Source: Actinobacteria bacterium OV320 (GTDB taxonomy: Bacteria > Actinomycetota > Actinomycetes > Streptomycetales > Streptomycetaceae). From it: DNA of 64,000 bases. Where the stretch lies: positions 124,001 through 188,000 of the forward strand of contig LJCX01000022.1 in the NCBI GenBank assembly GCA_001298545.1, written 5' to 3'. Made by a program: the position numbers and the translations under genes. The notes under the pieces were generated by a model. That model saw only the letters and a list, made by a program, of their open reading frames with translations. It was not told the DNA's origin and did not search any database. Below, one piece after another: positions 12,518 to 21,117 of the stretch (within the stretch, counting starts at the first letter, position 1; every line of letters begins with the position of its first letter).

Positions 12518-14022
12518 GCGGGTGCTCCCGGTGGAATGAAAGGCAGTCCTGTCGGCGCGCCGGACTCGATGAGCCGCCACAGCGCGTCCGTGTCCGCGTG
12601 TTCCTCGATCAGATCGCCGAGCCGGTCCAGCTGCTCCTCGCGCAGCGACCCGAACGACGTGTCGGCGGCCGGTACGAAGCGGCGCCCCGCGGCGGCGGCC
12701 ACCTCGCGAAGGAAGGCCCGGCGGAAGCCGTCCGACTCCAGCGAGCCGTGCCAGTGCGTGCCCCAGACCTCGCCGACCCGGCAGCCGTCCAGGAAAGGTT
12801 TCCCACCGGTGACCTGGGCGACCCCGTGGTGGATCTCGTACCCCTCGACGGGCTCGCCGAGCGCCTCGCCGACCGGCCGGGTCAGGGTCTTCTCCCGCGC
12901 GAACCGCACTCGCACGGGAAGGAGTCCGAGCCCGTCCACCTGGCCGGCGCGCGACTCGACCTCGTCCTCGATGTGCTCGCCGAGGATCTGGAAGCCGCCG
13001 CAGATACCAAGGACGGGACGCCCCTCCGCGGCCCTTCTGGCGAGAGCGTCCGCGAGGCCGCGCTCCCGCATCCACTCCAGGGCCCTGACCGTGCCCCGGG
13101 TGCCGGGCACGACGACCAGGTCGGCGTCGACGAGTTCCTCCGCCCGGTCCACGAACCGCACGACGACCCCCGGTTCGGCCGCCAGCGCGTCCACGTCCGT
13201 GAAGTTGGACATCAGCGGGATCGCGCAGACGGCCACCCGCAGGATGTCCTCGCCGACGGGGGAGGAGACCTCGGACTCCCGGACCGAGCCCCTCAGCGAG
13301 ACCCTGAGCCCGTCCTCCTCGTCGATGCCGAGACCGTGTCGGAAGGGCAGGACCCCGTACGTACGACGTCCGGTAAGGCCTTCGAGCATGTCGAGGCCGG
13401 GCTCCAGCAGGGACACGTCCCCGCGGAACTTGTTGACGAGGAACCCGGCGACGAACGCCTGGTCCTCGGGCGAGAGCAGCGCGACGGTCCCGAAGAAGGA
13501 GGCGAAGACACCCCCGCGGTCGATGTCGCCGACGACGAGCACGGGCAGCCGCGCGCCCCGCGCGACGCCCATGTTCACGATGTCCGTCCGCCGCAGATTG
13601 ATCTCGGCGGGACTGCCCGCCCCCTCACAGATCACCGCGTCATACGTGCCCCGCAACTCGGCGAGGCACTCCAGCACGGTCCCGAGGAGCTGTTCCTGAC
13701 GCCCGCCGTGATAGCCGCGGGCGCTCATCTCCCCGACGGGTTTGCCCATCAGGACGACCTGACTGCTGCGGTCGCTGCCGGGCTTGAGCAGTACGGGATT
13801 CATGAGCGCGGTGGGCTCCACGCGCGCGGCCTGGGCCTGCATGGCCTGCGCCCGCCCGATCTCGGCGCCCTCCCGCGTGACGAACGAGTTGAGCGACATG
13901 TTCTGCGCCTTGAAGGGCGCGACCTTCACCCCCTGCCGCACCAGCCACCGGCAGATCCCGGCCGTGACGACGCTCTTGCCGGCGTCGGAGGTGGTGCCGG
14001 CGACGAGGAGACCCCCGCTCAT
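12514..14022 (-). CDS. cobQ: Cobyric acid synthase
   Basis: 502 residues. CobQ amidates side chains b, d, e and g of adenosylcobyrinate a,c-diamide. The N-terminal ATPase-like domain has GGLLVAGTTSDAGKS (residues 3-17) and FKAQNMSLNS near 38; ICEGAGSPAEINL lies near 130. The C-terminal glutamine amidotransferase domain has the nucleophile region LGICGGFQILGEH near residue 345 and a YEIHHG motif near 400. ATG at 14022 overlaps the cbiB stop (ATGA) and lies in a continuous coupled operon. The frame upstream to 14886 is read-through. Confidence 0.96.
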
Positions 14023-15017
14023 GTCGTACGCCCCTTCAGCTGGTTGTACTGGTTCCGCCGGCTGCGCCCGCTGCTCGCGACGACGGTCGTGGCGACGACG
14101 CGCGCGGCGACGGTGACGCCGAGCGCGAGCAGACCGACGCGGCGGGAGAGCCGCGCGGCACGTTCGATGTCCCGGGCGACGACGGGCCGCCCGGCCGCGC
14201 CGTTCAGCACGGGCCGGTGCTCGACCCGCCCGGCGTACGACAGGGTCCCGCCCAGCCGCACCCCGAGGGCGCCCGCGAAGGACGCCTCCACCGGCCCGGC
14301 GTTGGGGCTCGGATGCCGGCGGGCATCGGCCCGCCAGGCCCGCACGGCGCCCCGCGGATCGTCCCCCGCGAGGGCGGCGAGCACGGCGGTCAGCCGGGCT
14401 CCCGGCCATCCGGCGACGTCGTCGAGACGGGCGGCGGCCCAGCCGTAGCGCAGATACCTCGGCGACCGGTGACCGACCATGGCGTCCAGGGTGTTGACGG
14501 CCCGGAACCCGATCAGGCCCGGCACCCCGCCCACGGCCCCCCACACCAGCGCCCCCACGACGGCGTCGGAGGTGTTCTCGGCGACGGACTCCACGACCGC
14601 CCGGGCGATCCCGTCGGCGTCCAGGGCCTGCGGATCCCGCCCGCACAGATGCGGCAGCCGCTCCCGGGCGGCCTCGACGTCCCCCGCTTCGAGCGCCCGG
14701 CCGATGGCCCGGGCCTCCCGGACCAGTGAACTGCCCCCGACCACGGCCCAGGTGGCGGCGGAGACGAGAGCGACGGTGGCGGCGGGGGCGCGGCGTACGG
14801 CCCGCTCGGCGACGGCGCCCAGGGCCACGACCCCGCCGGCGCACACGACGGCGTGCAGGGCTCCGCTGCCCCGGTGGTCCCGCCACAGCAGCCGCTCGAC
14901 GGCACCGGCGGCCCGCCCGAACGCGGCGACGGGATGCCCTCGGCGGGGATCGCCGAGCAGCAGGTCGCCCAGAAGGCCGGTGGCGGCGCCGTACGCGTAG
15001 AGGCGATCGGCACGCAT
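14019..15017 (-). CDS. cobD: Adenosylcobinamide-phosphate synthase CbiB/CobD
   Basis: 332 residues, integral membrane. The family attaches (R)-1-aminopropan-2-ol phosphate to adenosylcobyric acid. Visible family features are LLGDPRRGHPVAAFGR at residues 20-35, SVAENTSDAVVGALVWGAVGG near 142, LDAMVGHRSPRYLRYGWAAARLDD near 175 and HPSPNAGPVEASFAGALG near 234. It is the first structural gene after the cobalamin riboswitch. The ATG at 15017 has no Shine-Dalgarno sequence, but a 19-codon ORF ends 4 bases before it, so translation may depend on coupling. Its stop overlaps the cobQ start. Confidence 0.94.
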   Translation of the reverse strand: MRADRLYAYGAATGLLGDLLLGDPRRGHPVAAFGRAAGAVERLLWRDHRGSGALHAVVCAGGVVALGAVAERAVRRAPAATVALVSAATWAVVGGSSLVREARAIGRALEAGDVEAARERLPHLCGRDPQALDADGIARAVVESVAENTSDAVVGALVWGAVGGVPGLIGFRAVNTLDAMVGHRSPRYLRYGWAAARLDDVAGWPGARLTAVLAALAGDDPRGAVRAWRADARRHPSPNAGPVEASFAGALGVRLGGTLSYAGRVEHRPVLNGAAGRPVVARDIERAARLSRRVGLLALGVTVAARVVATTVVASSGRSRRNQYNQLKGRTT

Positions 15018-15021
15018 CGGC

Positions 15022-15081
15022 TCAGCCGGCCGTGGGGTCGGGCAGCGACCTGGTGCTGTACCTCAACGGCCGAGCGAGCAT
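15022..15081 (-). CDS. Possible leader ORF between B12 riboswitch and cobD
   Basis: A 19-codon frame (MLARPLRYSTRSLPDPTAG) starts with ATG at 15081, preceded at 10 bases by GAGG, and ends 4 bases before the cobD ATG. cobD itself has no ribosome site. The positions suggest that ribosomes finishing the leader reinitiate at cobD, and that the riboswitch could act by hiding the leader's ribosome site. Whether it is translated is unknown. Confidence 0.4.
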   Translation of the reverse strand: MLARPLRYSTRSLPDPTAG

Positions 15082-15121
15082 GGCGATATGTCCTCACTCA
15101 GGGTGTCCACGCCCTGGTTCG

Positions 15122-15275
15122 ACGAGACCGGCGGCGAGAGTTCCTGGCTCCCGGGGGTTCCTACCCCGGTCACAGTGGCGGGACCGCGCCGGATTCACAC
15201 CGGCTTCCTCTTCTGCTGCCGTACATGGCTCGGGCAGTCCACCACGGCCCGCAAGAGCCGTCAACTTGCCTTTGA
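15122..15275 (-). promoter_or_regulatory. Cobalamin (AdoCbl) riboswitch
   Basis: Read on the minus strand, the leader carries the conserved core of cobalamin aptamers: AAGCCGGTGTGAATCCGGC at about 15207-15189, then GCGGTCCCGCCACTGTGA at about 15188-15171, and a B12-box-like GAGCCAGGAAC at about 15151-15141. These are the strongest parts of the consensus (CCGGTG..AATCCGG, GGTCCCGCCACTG, and AGYCAGGA). The outer boundaries (P1 stem) are approximate. It lies about 105 bases upstream of cobD and would repress the cobD-to-cobI operon when adenosylcobalamin is plentiful. None is seen upstream of cobM. Confidence 0.93.
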
Positions 15276-15339
15276 CCTGCGCGGCTCGAGTGTGCAGAAC
15301 CCCACACAGGGCGGGTCGGCGGGGCCGCGAACGACAAGA

Positions 15340-15367
15340 GGTGCGGGACGGTGATCCGTCCCGCACC
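15340..15367 (-). terminator. Hairpin terminator after the pitH2 operon
   Basis: A 12-base stem (GGTGCGGGACGG / CCGTCCCGCACC) with a TGAT loop lies 23 bases past the stop of the small membrane protein gene and upstream of the B12 riboswitch. It probably ends the pitH2 transcript and insulates the cob operon. Confidence 0.75.
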
Positions 15368-15389
15368 CCAGGGGTGTTCGGATGGCGCG

Positions 15390-15611
15390 TCAGGCGACGA
15401 TCAGTGAGATCCCGTACGCCACCGCCGCCGCGCAGGCCGCGAAGCACGCGTACGCGCCGGTCACCGCGAGGGTGGCCGAGCCGCCCTGCGCCGACGCGCG
15501 TTCCTGCCGCGACAGGCCCATGACGCCGAGGGTGAACAGGGCGACGAGGCCGACGGTGACCACGAGGCTGACGCCGAAGACAGAGCCCAGGGCTGCCCAG
15601 TCGATCTTCAT
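15390..15611 (-). CDS. Small two-TM membrane protein downstream of pitH2
   Basis: 73 residues with two hydrophobic spans (about 8-32 and 47-72) joined by a short polar loop (SRQERASAQGGS). It starts 34 bases after the pitH2 stop with its own AAGGAAG ribosome site 9 bases before the ATG, so it is very likely cotranscribed with pitH2. I do not recognise a named family. The arrangement of a short membrane protein after pitH2 is, as I recall, kept in other Streptomyces, which suggests an accessory role in phosphate transport, but nothing in the sequence proves it. Confidence 0.8.
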   Translation of the reverse strand: MKIDWAALGSVFGVSLVVTVGLVALFTLGVMGLSRQERASAQGGSATLAVTGAYACFAACAAAVAYGISLIVA

Positions 15612-15645
15612 GCTGCTTCTCTTCCTTCGTGCCGGGTGCGCGGGC

Positions 15646-16899
15646 TCAGACGGCCGCGGCCGGGGGAGCGGCGGGGGTCGCGGGCTCTGCCGCCGGGCCG
15701 GGGATCGTGGCCGTCAGGTCCGTGAGGTCCTCGGCCAGGGTGCCCGTGGGCGGCGGGGTGACGGCGGCGATCGCCGTCGTGACGACGCCCGCCGGCTCGT
15801 CGGGCTCGTTGACGTTCGAGGCGTCGACGACCTCGCGCCGGGAGACCTTCCAGATGGCCGCGCTGGAGGCGATCAGGAAGACCGCGACGAGGGCCGTGCC
15901 CCAGTCGCCCAGGCCGGTGACGGACTCGGCGAGCGCGCCCACCAGGGCCGCGGCCGGGAGGGTCAGGCCCCACGCGACGAACATCCGGGTCGCCGTCGAC
16001 CAGCGGACCACACCGCCCTTGCGGCCCAGCCCGGCGCCCATCACCGCACCGGAGACCGAGTGCGTGGTGGAGAGGGAGAAGCCGAGGTGCGAGGAGGCCA
16101 GGATGACCGTGGCCGCGCTGGTCTGGGCGGCGAAGCCCTGCTGCGGCTGGAGGTCGGTCAGGCCCTTGCCCATGGTGCGGATGATGCGCCAGCCGCCGAG
16201 GTAGGTGCCGAGCGCGATGGCCAGGCCGGCGGAGAGGATGACCCAGGTGGGCGGGTCGGAGTCGGGGGCCACGGCACCGCCGGCCACCAGGGCCAGGGTG
16301 ATGATGCCCATCGTCTTCTGCGCGTCGTTGGTGCCGTGGGCGAGGGAGACCAGGCCGGCCGAGGCGATCTGGCCCGCGCGGTAGCCCTTGGCCGCCGCCT
16401 TGCCGTCGGCCTTCTTGCCGAGGGTGTAGGAGAGGCGGGTCGCGAGCATCGCCGCGACGCCCGCGACGATCGGTGCCGCGATCGCCGGGATCAGCACCTT
16501 GGTGACCAGGGCGTCACCGTGCACCGCGCCCATACCGGCCGAGGCGATGGTGGCGCCGATCAGACCGCCCATCAGGGCGTGCGAGGAACTGGAGGGCAGG
16601 CCCACCAGCCAGGTCAGGAGGTTCCAGAGGATCGCGCCGACCAGGGCGGCGAAGATGACCTCGGGACGGATGCCGGTCTCGTCGACGAGACCCTTGGAGA
16701 TCGTGTTGGCGACCTCCACCGAGAGGAAAGCTCCCACAAGGTTGAGCGCGGCGGACATGGCCACCGCAACCTTGGGCTTGAGTGCACCGGTCGAGATGGT
16801 GGTGGCCATCGCGTTGGCGGTGTCGTGGAAACCGTTCGTGAAATCGAACGCGAGTGCGGTAACGACCACAATCGCGAGGATCAGCGAGAAGTTTTCCAT
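15646..16899 (-). CDS. pitH2: Inorganic phosphate transporter, Pit family
   Basis: 417 residues, about ten membrane spans. The Pit family is defined by two related motifs, and both are visible: FDFTNGFHDTANAMAT near residues 19-34 and SLAHGTNDAQKTMG near 207. It imports metal-phosphate complexes with protons. The C-terminal tail from about residue 370 is Pro/Ala-rich and probably cytosolic. ATG at 16899. Two 11-base PHO-box units lie 48-69 bases upstream, so the gene is expected to respond to the PhoR-PhoP system; S. coelicolor pitH2 is known to be PhoP-controlled. A small membrane protein gene follows. Confidence 0.94.
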   Translation of the reverse strand: MENFSLILAIVVVTALAFDFTNGFHDTANAMATTISTGALKPKVAVAMSAALNLVGAFLSVEVANTISKGLVDETGIRPEVIFAALVGAILWNLLTWLVGLPSSSSHALMGGLIGATIASAGMGAVHGDALVTKVLIPAIAAPIVAGVAAMLATRLSYTLGKKADGKAAAKGYRAGQIASAGLVSLAHGTNDAQKTMGIITLALVAGGAVAPDSDPPTWVILSAGLAIALGTYLGGWRIIRTMGKGLTDLQPQQGFAAQTSAATVILASSHLGFSLSTTHSVSGAVMGAGLGRKGGVVRWSTATRMFVAWGLTLPAAALVGALAESVTGLGDWGTALVAVFLIASSAAIWKVSRREVVDASNVNEPDEPAGVVTTAIAAVTPPPTGTLAEDLTDLTATIPGPAAEPATPAAPPAAAV

Positions 16900-16946
16900 T
16901 TACCCAGGCAATCGTTCGAAGTCATTGGCGCGTTGACCGTAAGCAA

Positions 16947-16968
16947 TCTGGGTGAACGGAAGATGAAC
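16947..16968 (-). promoter_or_regulatory. PHO box (PhoP operator) upstream of pitH2
   Basis: Two adjacent 11-base direct repeat units on the minus strand, GTTCATCTTCC (16968-16958) and GTTCACCCAGA (16957-16947), match the Streptomyces PHO-box unit GTTCACC plus four bases. They end 47 bases before the pitH2 ATG, a suitable place for control by PhoP. Confidence 0.85.
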
Positions 16969-17504
16969 TGGGAAGGGCATCCGGGTGTCTGTGCAAGGGG
17001 GGTGCGGCGGTCTTCCGTCGCCGCGCCGGGGCCGGGGTCAAGCGCCGTACGGTCACTCGTCTTTGGCGGGCCCGCGCGACCGGCTCCCGGAGCCGTGAAA
17101 GAGATTCTGGTCACCCGACGGCAGTCGCTGTCGGCGTACTGTCAGAAGGACTGCCGGAAGTGCTCTCGGAAGTGCTCTCGGAAGGGCTGTCCGAAGGCCC
17201 CTGTCGGCCGTCCGGACGGCAGTGTCCCGGCGTCGGACACCCTGTGACGGGCTACCCACAGGGCGTGATCCGCATGACCGTCCGTGCCCCGGTCGGGGCC
17301 GTGGCGTCGACGCCCCCGCCGCAAGGGTGGCACCCGGCGTCGAACGCGGGCGGCGGGGCCCGGCCGTCGACCTTCCGGCCGCCGCCATTGTGTACGAAAC
17401 ACGCGGCCTGCTCCCTGCCCGAGCCCTTGTCCGGCCGAGCGAAGCGGTACGCGCCGCGGAACGGCGCGGCGGCGGCCCCCGGTGCCTCCTGGCAGGATCG
17501 CCGC
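16969..17504. other. Intergenic region between pitH2 and the aldolase gene, with a short tandem repeat
   Basis: About 535 bases with no convincing gene. It should hold the promoters of pitH2 (minus) and of the aldolase gene (plus). At 17156-17191 there are three 12-base units of GGAAGTGCTCTC (third copy degenerate). An open frame from 17160 runs into the aldolase gene, but it is low-complexity at the start and unlike the family, so I do not count it as coding. Confidence 0.6.
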
Positions 17505-18236
17505 ATGGCTGAGCAGCGACCCGAGCAGGGGGACACCCGGGGTTACCGGGACGGCGCACAGAACGTGGTGGAGCGGCGGGGGGGGCATGCGGTCCTCGAG
17601 GGGGCGCGGGCCGGGGGGGCGCTCGTGACGGCGGCCCGCCGCACCGTGACCGACGGGCTGGTCGTCGGCACCTCCGGCAACGTCTCCGTACGCGTCGGCG
17701 ACACCGTGCTGGTCACCCCGTCGGGCGTGCCCTACGAGCGGCTCACCCCGGACGACGTCACGGGCGTCGACCTGGCCGGCCGGCAGGTGCTGGGCACCCT
17801 GCGCCCGACGAGCGAGCTGCCCATGCACCTCGCCGTCTACCGCACCACGGACGCCGGGGCGGTCGTCCACACCCACGCCGTGCACGCGACCGCCGTCTCC
17901 ACCCTCGTCACCGAGCTTCCCCGCGTCCACTACATGGCGGGCGCGCTCGGCGGATCCGTCCGGGTCGCCCCCTACGCGGCCTACGGCACCGAGGAGTTGG
18001 CCGAGAACATGCTCCGCGCCCTCGTCGGCCGGAGCGGCTGCCTCCTGCAGAACCACGGAACCCTCACCCACGGCACCACCCTCGACCAGGCCTACGACCG
18101 TACGGCCCAACTGGAGTGGATGTGCCGCCTGTGGCTGACGGCCTCGTCCGTGCCCGGCCTGAACCCCACGCTCCTGACGGAGGAACAGGTCGCGGAGGCG
18201 GGCGAGCGGCTGCGCGGGTACGGGCAGCCGGAGTGA
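17505..18236 (+). CDS. Class II aldolase/adducin family protein (L-fuculose-phosphate aldolase-like)
   Basis: 243 residues. The fold is that of zinc-dependent class II sugar-phosphate aldolases and epimerases. Visible elements: VVGTSGNVSVR (residues 53-63, phosphate loop), TPSGVPYERL (71-80), PTSELPMH (101-108) with the catalytic Glu, the zinc ligands in VVHTHAVHATA (120-130), and QNHGTL (182-187) with the third His. ATG at 17505 begins the family-like part; earlier in-frame starts give a long low-complexity extension. Sugar substrate is unknown. The next gene, on the same strand 63 bases away, is an alpha/beta hydrolase with no obvious pathway link. Confidence 0.88.
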   Translation: MAEQRPEQGDTRGYRDGAQNVVERRGGHAVLEGARAGGALVTAARRTVTDGLVVGTSGNVSVRVGDTVLVTPSGVPYERLTPDDVTGVDLAGRQVLGTLRPTSELPMHLAVYRTTDAGAVVHTHAVHATAVSTLVTELPRVHYMAGALGGSVRVAPYAAYGTEELAENMLRALVGRSGCLLQNHGTLTHGTTLDQAYDRTAQLEWMCRLWLTASSVPGLNPTLLTEEQVAEAGERLRGYGQPE

Positions 18237-18299
18237 CCGGCCGTTCCCCGACGGGCTCCACCACTGGCCGGGACGAAGGCGGGCCAGGACACTGGACGG

Positions 18300-19436
18300 G
18301 TGCGCACTGTCAAAGCGACGGCCGCCGCCGTCACCACAGCCCTGGCCGCCGCCGCCGTCAGTGTCGCCGCCGGCCGGCTGGCCAGCGACGCCGCGCTGAA
18401 GGCGCCGCCCGGCCGGCCCCTGCCCACCGAACCCCGGCTCACCGTGCACGGCACGGCCGCCGGCCGGATCACCCTCACCCGTGACCTGGCCGCACTGCGA
18501 CCCGGCACCTACGGCCTCTCCGGCAACGGCTCCCACGCCGTCGTGGGCCCCGTCCTGCCCACCGCCCCGCACTCCGCCGACACCGTCGTACGCCGCCTGG
18601 AGCGGGTCACCCACGGCACCCTGAGCACCGGCGACGCGGTCTGGCTCACCCCCAACCTGTACGTCGGCAACCCCGGCAGCGCCCTCGGTCTCGACCACGC
18701 CGACATCGACATCCCCGGCGAGCTGGGCAACCTGCCCGCCTGGTTCGTGCCCGGCCCGCGCCGCACCTGGGTGATCGCCGTGCACGGCCTGGGCACCACC
18801 CGGGAACACGCCCTCAACATCATGGGCTTCCTGCACCGCCGCCGCTTCCCCGTCCTCGCCCTCGCCCATCGCGGCGACCTCGGCGCACCCCGCTCCCCGG
18901 ACGGCCTGAACCACCTCGGCGAGACCGAGTGGCGCGACCTGGACGCGGCGATGCGGTACGCCGTCCGGTACGGCGCCGAACGCGTCGTCCTGTTCGGCTG
19001 GTCCACCGGCGCGACCATGGCCCTGCGGGCCGCCGCCGACTCGGGGCTGCGCGATCTCGTCTCCGGGCTGGTGCTGGACTCCCCGGTCCTGGACTGGCGG
19101 ACGACGGTGCGTGCCCTGGCCGCCGCCCGGCACACCCCGGGTGCGCTGCTCCCGCTCGCCGTCCGCGCCGCCGAGGGCCGCACCGGTCTGCGCGCCGGGC
19201 CGGGCGGCCACGGTGACGCGGCCGCCGATCCGGACCGGCTGAGGGTCCCGACCCTCGTCCTGCACGGCCCCGACGACACCGTCGCCCCCTGGGGCGCCTC
19301 CCGCCGTCTCGCCGCCCTCCGCCCCGAGCTCGTCACCCTGCACACCGTCCCGCACGCCCCGCACGGCGCCATGTGGAACCCCGACCCCGCGGCCTACGAG
19401 GAGGCCCTGCGACGCTTCCTGACCCCGCTCATGTGA
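18300..19436 (+). CDS. Membrane-anchored or secreted alpha/beta hydrolase
   Basis: 378 residues, GTG start. An Ala-rich hydrophobic N-terminus (residues 7-25) looks like a signal peptide or anchor. The catalytic domain has an oxyanion strand WVIAVHGLGTTREH (157-170), nucleophile elbow GWSTGAT (Ser235), acid Asp325 or Asp326 in LHGPDDTV, and His352 or His355 in PHAPHGAMW. This is a serine hydrolase of the alpha/beta-hydrolase superfamily, possibly a peptidase- or esterase-like member, acting at or outside the membrane. Substrate unknown. It follows the aldolase gene in the same direction. Confidence 0.8.
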   Translation: MRTVKATAAAVTTALAAAAVSVAAGRLASDAALKAPPGRPLPTEPRLTVHGTAAGRITLTRDLAALRPGTYGLSGNGSHAVVGPVLPTAPHSADTVVRRLERVTHGTLSTGDAVWLTPNLYVGNPGSALGLDHADIDIPGELGNLPAWFVPGPRRTWVIAVHGLGTTREHALNIMGFLHRRRFPVLALAHRGDLGAPRSPDGLNHLGETEWRDLDAAMRYAVRYGAERVVLFGWSTGATMALRAAADSGLRDLVSGLVLDSPVLDWRTTVRALAAARHTPGALLPLAVRAAEGRTGLRAGPGGHGDAAADPDRLRVPTLVLHGPDDTVAPWGASRRLAALRPELVTLHTVPHAPHGAMWNPDPAAYEEALRRFLTPLM

Positions 19437-19628
19437 CCCGCCGACGCGACGCGCACGGACGCCCCCCGACCACGCCGCCGGACCGGTGCCGCCGGTTCCG
19501 TTTAAGCCCGTACCACTGGCCTGAAGGCGCCTCTCCGCCCGTCACGGAACCCAGTGCCTTGGCCAGTCCCGTAGCCCGCCGTGACATTCCGTTTGGGTTT
19601 TCGGACCGTCAACCGGAAGACTGCACCC

Positions 19629-21065
19629 GTGACGTCCCGTATCCCGCGCGACTCCAGGCTTCGACTCGTCCGCCCGCGACCCCTGGCCGCCGCCCCCTCA
19701 GCTGTGAACGAGCGGCGCCCGCGCCGCCCCGCACCCCGCCCGCCGGAGGGCACCCCGGCCCCCGCGGAGCTGGCCAGAATGGCGCGCTCCGGACTGGCCG
19801 CCGCGGCCCGTGTCGCCCGCTGGGCCGACAACGCCCTCGGCCCCGGCCGAGACGCCGCCACGACCGACGGCAAGGCCACCCTCTCCGACGCGACCGCCGA
19901 ACGGGCCGCCAGTGATCTGGGCCTGACCACGGACCGGATCCGCGCCGACTGGGACACCGCCCGGCTCGCCGGCCTCGTCGAGGTGCACGGCGACAGCGCC
20001 CGCCCCGGCTGGCGGCTGCGCGCCTGGAACCGCGACGACAGCGCCGTCCTGCGCGGCTGGGTCGCCCTGTTCGACGCCTGGTCGCTCGCCTCCCCGGAAC
20101 CCGGGGACCAGGAGCCCGCCGCCGTCGCCGAGGTCGTCTCGGCCATGCCCCAGGTGCTCTCCTTCCTCCAGCTGTCCGCCGGGCCCGTCCCCGTGGAGCA
20201 GCTCCTGGACCTGCTGCGCCAGCGGGTCACCGAACTGCGCACCGAGCGCTGCGAGGTGCCCTACGGCGCCGGCTCGGAACCCGCGATCCCCATCGCCCCG
20301 GTCCTCTCCGCCGACGCCGACCCGGCGGAGCCCGCCCAGGACGCCGAACTCGCCCCCCTCCTCGACTGGGCCCTGCACGCCCTCGCCGCCGTGGGCGCCC
20401 TCACCTACGGCGCGGGACAGGCCACGCTCACGCCGCTGGGCAGCTGGGCGGTCTGGGTCAAGCTGGAGCAGATCTGCGTCGCCGCGCAGAGCCCCGCCGG
20501 CAACATCGAGCAGTCCGCCGAGGCCATGCTCCGCGGCTGCGCCCAGCTGCGCCCCAACGCGGCCCGCGCCGAGTACCGCGCCTGGCTCGCCGCCCGGACC
20601 GTCGGCAGCGCCGTCGCCGAGCTGCTGTTCGCCGCCCGCGGCGACGACGCCCTGCTGCGCGGTCTCGCCTTCGAGGCGCTGCGCGTCGTCGGCGCCCCCG
20701 CCGAGCCCGATGTCCGCGCGGTCGTCGACGAACCCGCCCTGCGGCCGTACGCGCTGCTGTGGCTCGCCGAGCACGACGGCGTCGACCCGGAGGACGCCCA
20801 CGAGGTGCTCACCCGGCAGGAGGCCACCTGGCTGTGGGTCGACACCGCCGCGGCCGTCGCCGACCACGGGGAGGCGCCGATGCTGGTACGTCACCTGGAG
20901 TCAGCGCTCCAGCCGACCGTCCCCGCCCTGCTGACCGAGGTGCGCGCCGTCGGACATCCGCGCACCGTGCAGGTGCTGGTGGCGCTCGCCGCCGCGCACC
21001 CCGACCCGGCGCTGGCCAAGGCCGTCCGCCGGGCCGCCTTCCAGGTGCACACCGGGGGCAGCTGA
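19629..21065 (+). CDS. Conserved Streptomyces protein of unknown function
   Basis: 478 residues from GTG at 19629, chosen because GGAAG sits 9 bases upstream; an earlier in-frame GTG (19581) has no ribosome site. The first ~60 residues are Arg/Pro-rich and probably disordered. The rest is Ala/Leu-rich and mostly helical, with no membrane span. Residues ~100-155 look like a winged-helix-type segment (TTDRIRADWDTARLAGLVEVHGD read in two parts), and ~235-300 may be a second (GALTYGAGQATLTPLGSWAV). The C-terminal 150 residues are short helical repeats, HEAT-like in feel. I recognise no catalytic motif. It may be a regulatory or scaffold protein. Confidence 0.65.
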   Translation: MTSRIPRDSRLRLVRPRPLAAAPSAVNERRPRRPAPRPPEGTPAPAELARMARSGLAAAARVARWADNALGPGRDAATTDGKATLSDATAERAASDLGLTTDRIRADWDTARLAGLVEVHGDSARPGWRLRAWNRDDSAVLRGWVALFDAWSLASPEPGDQEPAAVAEVVSAMPQVLSFLQLSAGPVPVEQLLDLLRQRVTELRTERCEVPYGAGSEPAIPIAPVLSADADPAEPAQDAELAPLLDWALHALAAVGALTYGAGQATLTPLGSWAVWVKLEQICVAAQSPAGNIEQSAEAMLRGCAQLRPNAARAEYRAWLAARTVGSAVAELLFAARGDDALLRGLAFEALRVVGAPAEPDVRAVVDEPALRPYALLWLAEHDGVDPEDAHEVLTRQEATWLWVDTAAAVADHGEAPMLVRHLESALQPTVPALLTEVRAVGHPRTVQVLVALAAAHPDPALAKAVRRAAFQVHTGGS

Positions 21066-21078
21066 ACGAGTTCGGCGC

Positions 21079-21095
21079 GGGCTCCGCAGGAGCCC
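21079..21095. terminator. Short hairpin between convergent genes
   Basis: GGGCTCC, loop GCA, GGAGCCC: a 7-base GC stem 14 bases after the upstream plus-strand stop and 23 bases before the end of the minus-strand VOC gene. It can serve both transcripts. Confidence 0.5.
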
Positions 21096-21117
21096 CGCGC
21101 GGGCTCCGGCGGGGCGC

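Noticed and set aside
17160..17504. 115-codon N-terminal extension of the class II aldolase
   Set aside because: It begins in a short tandem repeat, is low-complexity and unlike the family; the aldolase domain starts after ATG 17505.
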